Assembly: GCA_038238115.1 (NCBI GenBank)
Contig: JBBRYB010000091.1
Coordinates: forward strand, 1 to 10,163
Direction: 5' to 3'
Source of the DNA: JBBRYB01 sp038238115
GTDB lineage: Bacteria > Actinomycetota > Actinomycetes > Propionibacteriales > Nocardioidaceae
Length of the DNA: 10,163 bases
The notes beneath the pieces were generated by a model, which searched no databases, was not told the DNA's origin, and saw nothing but the letters and a program-made list of their open reading frames with translations. Positions 6,401 through 10,163 of the stretch are shown here, piece by piece. Each line of letters starts with the position of its first letter. The stretch's first letter is position 1. The translations under genes were made by a program, and so were the position numbers.

Positions 6401-7309
6401 ATGACGCAGACTCCAGACGGTGCGATCCCAGGCGCCGACGACGGTGACTTCCGGTGGCCGCAAGGTTTCCGGGCGGCGGCAGCCCTGACGTTCGACGTGG
6501 ATGCGGAATCGGCGGTGTTGGCTACTCATCCGCAGTTTTCGAGTCACATGACCACCATGAGCCATCAGGCCTACGGACCGATCGTCGGTGTGCCGCGCCT
6601 CCTGAAAATCCTGGCTCGGCAGTCCCTAGCCGCCACCTTCTTCGTGCCCGGATTCACCGCACACCGCTATCCCGACGTGATTCGGTCAATCGTCGATGCA
6701 GGGCACGAGATCGGCCATCACGGCTATCTCCATGAGACCCCCGCGACGCTGACCTCTGAACAGGAGAGCCGTGCACTCGACCGTGGCCTCCAGGCCTTAC
6801 AGTCGGTGGCAGGCATCACGCCGACCGGCTACCGAGCTCCGATGTGGGAGCTCAGCTACCGGACGCCGGGCTTGCTCATAAACCGGGGCTTTCTTTACGA
6901 CAGCAGCCTGATGGACGCCGACCGACCCTATCGCCTCGCCACCGAGCCCGACTCGGCTGGACGCACGTTGGTGGAGATCCCGATCCAGTGGGCGCTCGAC
7001 GACTGGGAGCAGTATGCGTACATTCCCGGGGTTTCGGGGACCGGCTATATCTCCACACCTACCCGGGTCATTGAGCTGTGGCGCCTTGAACTGGAGGCTA
7101 TGCATCGTGAGGGTGGTTGTTACGTCCTCACCAACCATCCGTTCCTCAGCGGCCGTCCATCTCGCGCTGCCGCCCTCGAACAATTCATCGAAACTATGAC
7201 CGCGATGCCGCGTCTCTGGATCACCACGCTGTCGGCAATAGCTCGACACGTAAGCGACCTGGAACTGGCTCCGCGACTGCATCTGGAGCCCCAAGTCGAT
7301 GATGACTGA
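6401..7309 (+). CDS. CE4-fold polysaccharide deacetylase-like hydrolase (HpPgdA/cyclic imidase group)
   Basis: A 302-aa NodB-fold metal hydrolase. TFDVDAE (30-36; catalytic D32, metal D34), HHGYLH (106-111; metal H107 and H111), YRAPMWE (144-150), GFLYDSSLM (163-171) and TNHPFLSGRP (244-253, H246) follow the pattern of Helicobacter PgdA-like proteins. They also resemble the related ring-opening enzymes cyclic imidase and PuuE-type allantoinase. There is no signal peptide or membrane anchor, so it is a cytoplasmic enzyme and unlikely to act on the cell wall. ATG at 6401 is chosen because it is one base after the preceding stop and leaves about 18 residues before the domain; an open frame extends further upstream but lies over SDR 2. 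In this catabolic context, hydrolysis of a cyclic imide/ureide, or N-deacylation, is more likely than peptidoglycan deacetylation (inference). Confidence 0.88.
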   Translation: MTQTPDGAIPGADDGDFRWPQGFRAAAALTFDVDAESAVLATHPQFSSHMTTMSHQAYGPIVGVPRLLKILARQSLAATFFVPGFTAHRYPDVIRSIVDAGHEIGHHGYLHETPATLTSEQESRALDRGLQALQSVAGITPTGYRAPMWELSYRTPGLLINRGFLYDSSLMDADRPYRLATEPDSAGRTLVEIPIQWALDDWEQYAYIPGVSGTGYISTPTRVIELWRLELEAMHREGGCYVLTNHPFLSGRPSRAAALEQFIETMTAMPRLWITTLSAIARHVSDLELAPRLHLEPQVDDD

Positions 7310-7318
7310 CTCCGATTT

Positions 7319-7325
7319 GGAAGGA
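7319..7325 (+). promoter_or_regulatory. Ribosome-binding site of the enolase-like gene
   Basis: GGAAGGA lies 7 bases before the ATG at 7333, inside the 23-base gap after the CE4 gene. This is the first independent ribosome-binding site since the permease gene; the three genes before it rely on stop/start overlaps or near-overlaps. Confidence 0.6.
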
Positions 7326-7332
7326 CATTGAC

Positions 7333-8610
7333 ATGTTGAGTAGCCACACCGTCACGGAGATCCGGGCACGCGAAGTGCTCGATTGCCGCGGACTGCCCAC
7401 GGTCCAAGTGGACCTGTGGATCGATGGTCGGATCCGCGGGCGCGCGGATGTTCCGGCTGGGCGGTCGACGGGTCGATACGAGGCAGTCGAGTTGCGAGAT
7501 GGCGGCGCGCGATTCGGGGGATTCGGTGTTCGATCCGCCGTGAGGAATGTGACCGGGCCCATCGCGGACCATCTCGTCGGCCGGACGGTTGGCTCCCAAC
7601 GCGGACTCGACCATGCGTTGATCGAACTCGACGGCACAGCAAACAAAGAGAACCTGGGTGCCAATGCGACCCTGGGCGTCTCCTTGGCCTACGCGCGGGC
7701 CGCGGCACAGGCCTCCGGCACACCCCTGTACCTCCACCTGAACGCCAACGCCCACATCCTTCCCGTCCCGCAGTTCAACCTGATCAACGGTGGAAGGCAC
7801 GCGAGTAACGATCTGGACTTCCAGGAATTCTCTATCGTTCCTGTCGGAGCCGGCAGCATTCTAGAGGCCGTTCAAGTAGCCACCGAAGTCAATCTGGTCC
7901 TGGCAGAGATCCTCGTGAAGAAGTTCGACAAGTTCGCCATCAACACGGGGGACGAAGGCGGGTACGTCCCACCCATCACCCAGCCCGACGAAGCGCTGGG
8001 GTATCTGCACGAGGCCGTGTCGAGGGCCGGCTACGACAACATCGTCGAATACGCACTTGACTGTGCCGCAACGCACTTATACGACGCCACCTCCAAGTCG
8101 TACACGGTCGACGGGCAGACATACGACGTGGAACAAATGGGAGACCTGTATACCGGGTTGGTGAAGGACTACGGCGTCACAAGCATCGAGGACCCGCTGG
8201 AGGAGGATTCATTCGAGGCGACCGCTGAACTCACGGAGCGGCTGGGCATCCAGATTGTCGGAGACGACCTCTTCACGACAAACTCGGCACGGTTGCGGCG
8301 CGGCATCGAGACCGGTGCTGCCAATGCCTTGCTGTGGAAGATGAATCAAATTGGAACGCTGAGTGAGGCAATGGACGCGGCCGCGATGGCGATGCGCAAC
8401 GGGTACGGCGTCGTCGTCTCCGAGCGTTCAGGGGAAACCGAGGACGCCATCATCTCCGACATGGCGGTCGGGTTGAACGCCGGCCAAATCAAGACAGGTG
8501 CGCCAGTACGAGGAGAACGCACCGCTAAATACAACGCCCTCATCGCCATCGAAGAGGAGCTCGGCTCACAAGCACGATACGCAGGCCGAGGCTATCGACG
8601 AGCTGCGTGA
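7333..8610 (+). CDS. Enolase paralogue with altered active site
   Basis: A 425-aa full-length enolase-fold protein. Enolase interconverts 2-phosphoglycerate and phosphoenolpyruvate. Retained residues (yeast numbers in brackets, aligned by eye) are loop S45 (S39), H156 (H159) in GGRHA, E165 (E168), and E208 (E211) in GDEGG. Metal ligands D243 (D246), E286 (E295) and D311 (D320) are kept, as are the base K336 (K345), R365/S366 (R374/S375) and K387 (K396) in QIKTG. Oddities: the motif SHRSGET reads SERSGET, so E364 replaces the active-site His (H373). The mobile loop SGASTG reads AGRSTG (42-47). The residue before K336 is Trp instead of a small aliphatic, and GGAHA reads GGRHA. Enolation chemistry therefore looks preserved, but the substrate-facing surface has changed. 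It is probably not the housekeeping enolase; its place between a CE4 hydrolase and a glycerate-kinase homologue points to a catabolic role on a related phospho-hydroxy acid. A poorly active or regulatory paralogue is also possible. Confidence 0.9.
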   Translation: MLSSHTVTEIRAREVLDCRGLPTVQVDLWIDGRIRGRADVPAGRSTGRYEAVELRDGGARFGGFGVRSAVRNVTGPIADHLVGRTVGSQRGLDHALIELDGTANKENLGANATLGVSLAYARAAAQASGTPLYLHLNANAHILPVPQFNLINGGRHASNDLDFQEFSIVPVGAGSILEAVQVATEVNLVLAEILVKKFDKFAINTGDEGGYVPPITQPDEALGYLHEAVSRAGYDNIVEYALDCAATHLYDATSKSYTVDGQTYDVEQMGDLYTGLVKDYGVTSIEDPLEEDSFEATAELTERLGIQIVGDDLFTTNSARLRRGIETGAANALLWKMNQIGTLSEAMDAAAMAMRNGYGVVVSERSGETEDAIISDMAVGLNAGQIKTGAPVRGERTAKYNALIAIEEELGSQARYAGRGYRRAA

Positions 8611-8616
8611 CCACAC

Positions 8617-9981
8617 GTGACCATACCCAGTGGTTCGCTGTGCGACCACGGTGAGCGCCACCTGCGTGGCGTCGCTGTGGATATTGCGTCAGCGGGCCTA
8701 CAGGCTGCGGATCCTGCCCGCGCTGTCACACAGGTGGTGCGGCGCCATGCAGCGAAGCTGACAGTGGGAAACCGCGACTACGACCTGCGCGACTACAAAG
8801 CTGTATGGGTCGTCGCGGCCGGTAAAGCCAGCGGACCCCTTGCTCAGCAAGTCGAGTCCATCCTCGGAAACTGGCTGAGCGGCGGCCTCGTCGTGTTACG
8901 TGCAGGATCCGCGGTACCGCTCCACACATTGACGATTCTGGAGGCCGAGCACCCGCTTCCCGGGAAGGGTAGCGAACGTGCCGGTCTGGCTCTACTTGAC
9001 CTCGCTGATCAGGTCGGCCCCCGAGACCTGGTGGTCTCCCTCATCACCGGCGGAAGCTCATCACTCGCCACCGCACCGATCGGGAACATCACCAGCGCAG
9101 AAAAGCGTCAACTCCATGAGTTGCTCCTCACTTCTGGAGCAGACATCGAACAGACAAACACAGTCAGGAAACACACCTCAACCATCAAAGGCGGCCGCCT
9201 TGCCGCCAGGATGAGCCCCGCCGCCATCATTAATCTCACCGTTTCTGATGTTGCGGGCGACAACCCGGAATACATCTGCGACCTGACCATACAGAACACA
9301 GGCCGCGCGGCTGACGCGATCGCGGTCCTGGAGCGGTACGACTTGTTGGACAAGGTGCCAACGTCGGTCCGGCTCGTGCTTGAGTCCAACCCGACGGCGG
9401 AACTACCGACCCTCGACCACATCGACATCTCAACCCACCTGCTCGTGACCGGCCAGGCGGTAGCGCAGGCAATGGTTGATGCGGCCGAACATATGGGGCG
9501 GACCGCCATCATTCTCGGCACCGAGCTGAACGGCTCCGCCGAAGGTACGGGCTCGGTGCTTGCCTGCCTGGCCAGGGAGAGCAGCAGACGAGGACGGCCG
9601 TTCTCGCCCTCCGTCGTACTGATCGCCTGCGGTGGAGAAAGCACCGTCACCCTGTCAGACGGGGCACTGTTCGGCAGTGGAGGCCCGAACTTGGAGACCG
9701 GTGTGGCAGCGGCCCTTCAGCTCCGCGACGTGAACAAGATAGCGCTTCTGTCAATAGACACCGACGGGTCCGACGGCGGAACCGCCGCCGCTGGAGCCCT
9801 GGTGGATGGCACAACATTTCAACGGGCCACCGCAGTCGGCGTCGACCTCCGAGAAGCCCTAGCCAAGCACGAAACATTCGACGCATTGAACAGTGTGGAT
9901 GACCTCATCATCACCGGCCCAACTCACACCAACGTCAACGACATGATCGTCATCGTCGTCGGCGCAGAGCCGTCTGTGTGA
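8617..9981 (+). CDS. Glycerate 2-kinase family protein (MOFRL/DUF4147), divergent
   Basis: A 454-aa cytoplasmic kinase homologue. The family phosphorylates D-glycerate at C2, giving 2-phosphoglycerate, and its product is the substrate of enolase, encoded just upstream (6-base gap). Visible motifs are AAGKAS (67-72, the conserved Lys K70), GGSSSL (145-150), TNTVRKHTSTIKGGRLA (180-196), SDVAGD (210-215), GGESTV (339-344), DTDGSDGGT (381-389) and TGPTHTNVND (433-442, MOFRL domain). Oddities: the usual IASGPT after the SDVxGD motif is ICDLT (220-224), and the usual GGRNQE is GGPNLE (355-360). The NDSY/FF segment before the last motif is KHETFDAL. These lie around the active-site cleft in the family, so a substrate other than glycerate is possible. 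The start is GTG at 8617; no strong ribosome-binding site is seen, so coupling to the enolase stop is likely. It is the last gene of the operon. Confidence 0.9.
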   Translation: MTIPSGSLCDHGERHLRGVAVDIASAGLQAADPARAVTQVVRRHAAKLTVGNRDYDLRDYKAVWVVAAGKASGPLAQQVESILGNWLSGGLVVLRAGSAVPLHTLTILEAEHPLPGKGSERAGLALLDLADQVGPRDLVVSLITGGSSSLATAPIGNITSAEKRQLHELLLTSGADIEQTNTVRKHTSTIKGGRLAARMSPAAIINLTVSDVAGDNPEYICDLTIQNTGRAADAIAVLERYDLLDKVPTSVRLVLESNPTAELPTLDHIDISTHLLVTGQAVAQAMVDAAEHMGRTAIILGTELNGSAEGTGSVLACLARESSRRGRPFSPSVVLIACGGESTVTLSDGALFGSGGPNLETGVAAALQLRDVNKIALLSIDTDGSDGGTAAAGALVDGTTFQRATAVGVDLREALAKHETFDALNSVDDLIITGPTHTNVNDMIVIVVGAEPSV

Positions 9982-10048
9982 ATATCGTCCTCGGTTTACC
10001 GCCGCTTCCTTTCTTGCCAGGAATGAACCGCCTGTAAGTGTCTGTGAT

Positions 10049-10070
10049 GGCTGGCCTGGGGCTGGCCTGG
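10049..10070 (+). repeat. Exact tandem duplication of an 11-base GC-rich unit
   Basis: GGCTGGCCTGG occurs twice back to back (10049-10059, 10060-10070), and related GGCCTG/GCCTGG words recur at about 10091 and 10113. The stretch 9982-10163 otherwise holds no recognisable gene. I see no clear intrinsic terminator after the kinase gene. The repeat may be a short polymorphic array or part of an element continuing beyond the window. Confidence 0.45.
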
Positions 10071-10163
10071 CAGGGTGGTGCTGGTTCTTCTGGCCTGACG
10101 TGACTCGTGAATCGCCTGGCCCTCGCGGGGTGCCTTGCCCGGGATCTGTCCGTCGGGTCGGGA

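Noticed and set aside
9991..10038. Terminator after the kinase gene
   Set aside because: Only 4-base pairings (CGGT/ACCG with a 2-base loop; CAGG/CCTG) are seen and no T-run; too weak to report as a terminator.
9996..10163. Possible minus-strand gene tail entering from the right edge (stop at 9998-9996)
   Set aside because: The frame is open to the edge, but the translation is Arg/Gln/Ser/His-rich and unrecognisable, and a second minus frame is equally open, so chance is the simplest explanation.
10107..10163. Possible GTG-initiated gene start reading rightwards (MNRLALAG...)
   Set aside because: No ribosome-binding site precedes it and only 19 codons are visible; not enough to call.

Overview
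The window is GC-rich DNA with tightly packed, partly overlapping genes, GTG starts and strong G/C preference at third codon positions. This fits a high-GC actinomycete (Rhodococcus/Gordonia/Pseudonocardia-like); I cannot name the genus. No transposase, integrase, tRNA, rRNA or CRISPR array is visible.

Layout. At the left edge is the last 28 codons of an unrecognised plus-strand gene (2-88), followed by about 175 bases without a gene. Next come two minus-strand genes read from 2266 down to 264: a LarA-type (nickel-pincer racemase superfamily) protein and a FadR/FCD-type GntR regulator, joined by an ATGA overlap. A 153-base divergent control region (2267-2419) holds a plus-strand promoter (TTGACA, 17-base spacer, TATGAA). 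Its -35 box lies inside a perfect inverted repeat, ATTGT-TG-ACAAT, that fits the FadR-subfamily operator pattern. From 2420 a seven-gene plus-strand operon runs to 9981: ureohydrolase (agmatinase/guanidinobutyrase type), APC-family permease, two SDR oxidoreductases, a CE4-fold deacetylase/cyclic-imidase-like hydrolase, an enolase paralogue, and a MOFRL-type glycerate 2-kinase homologue. Intergenic distances run from a 4-base overlap to 23 bases. The last 182 bases hold only a short GC-rich tandem repeat.

How the genes may work together (inference). The set looks like a substrate-induced catabolic cassette. The permease would import a nitrogenous compound, the CE4 protein would open a cyclic imide/ureide-like ring or remove an acyl group, and the ureohydrolase would release urea from a guanidino group. 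The SDRs (and perhaps the racemase homologue) would adjust hydroxyl/keto groups and stereochemistry. The kinase plus enolase would turn a 2,3-dihydroxy acid into a phosphoenol compound. Kinase plus enolase is the textbook route glycerate -> 2-phosphoglycerate -> PEP, but both proteins are altered at family signature positions. The enolase has Glu where enolases have the active-site His of the S-H-R-S-G-E motif, and the kinase lacks the usual SGPT motif. The most interesting reading is that the pair handles a glycerate analogue in an undescribed pathway. The actual substrate cannot be read from sequence.
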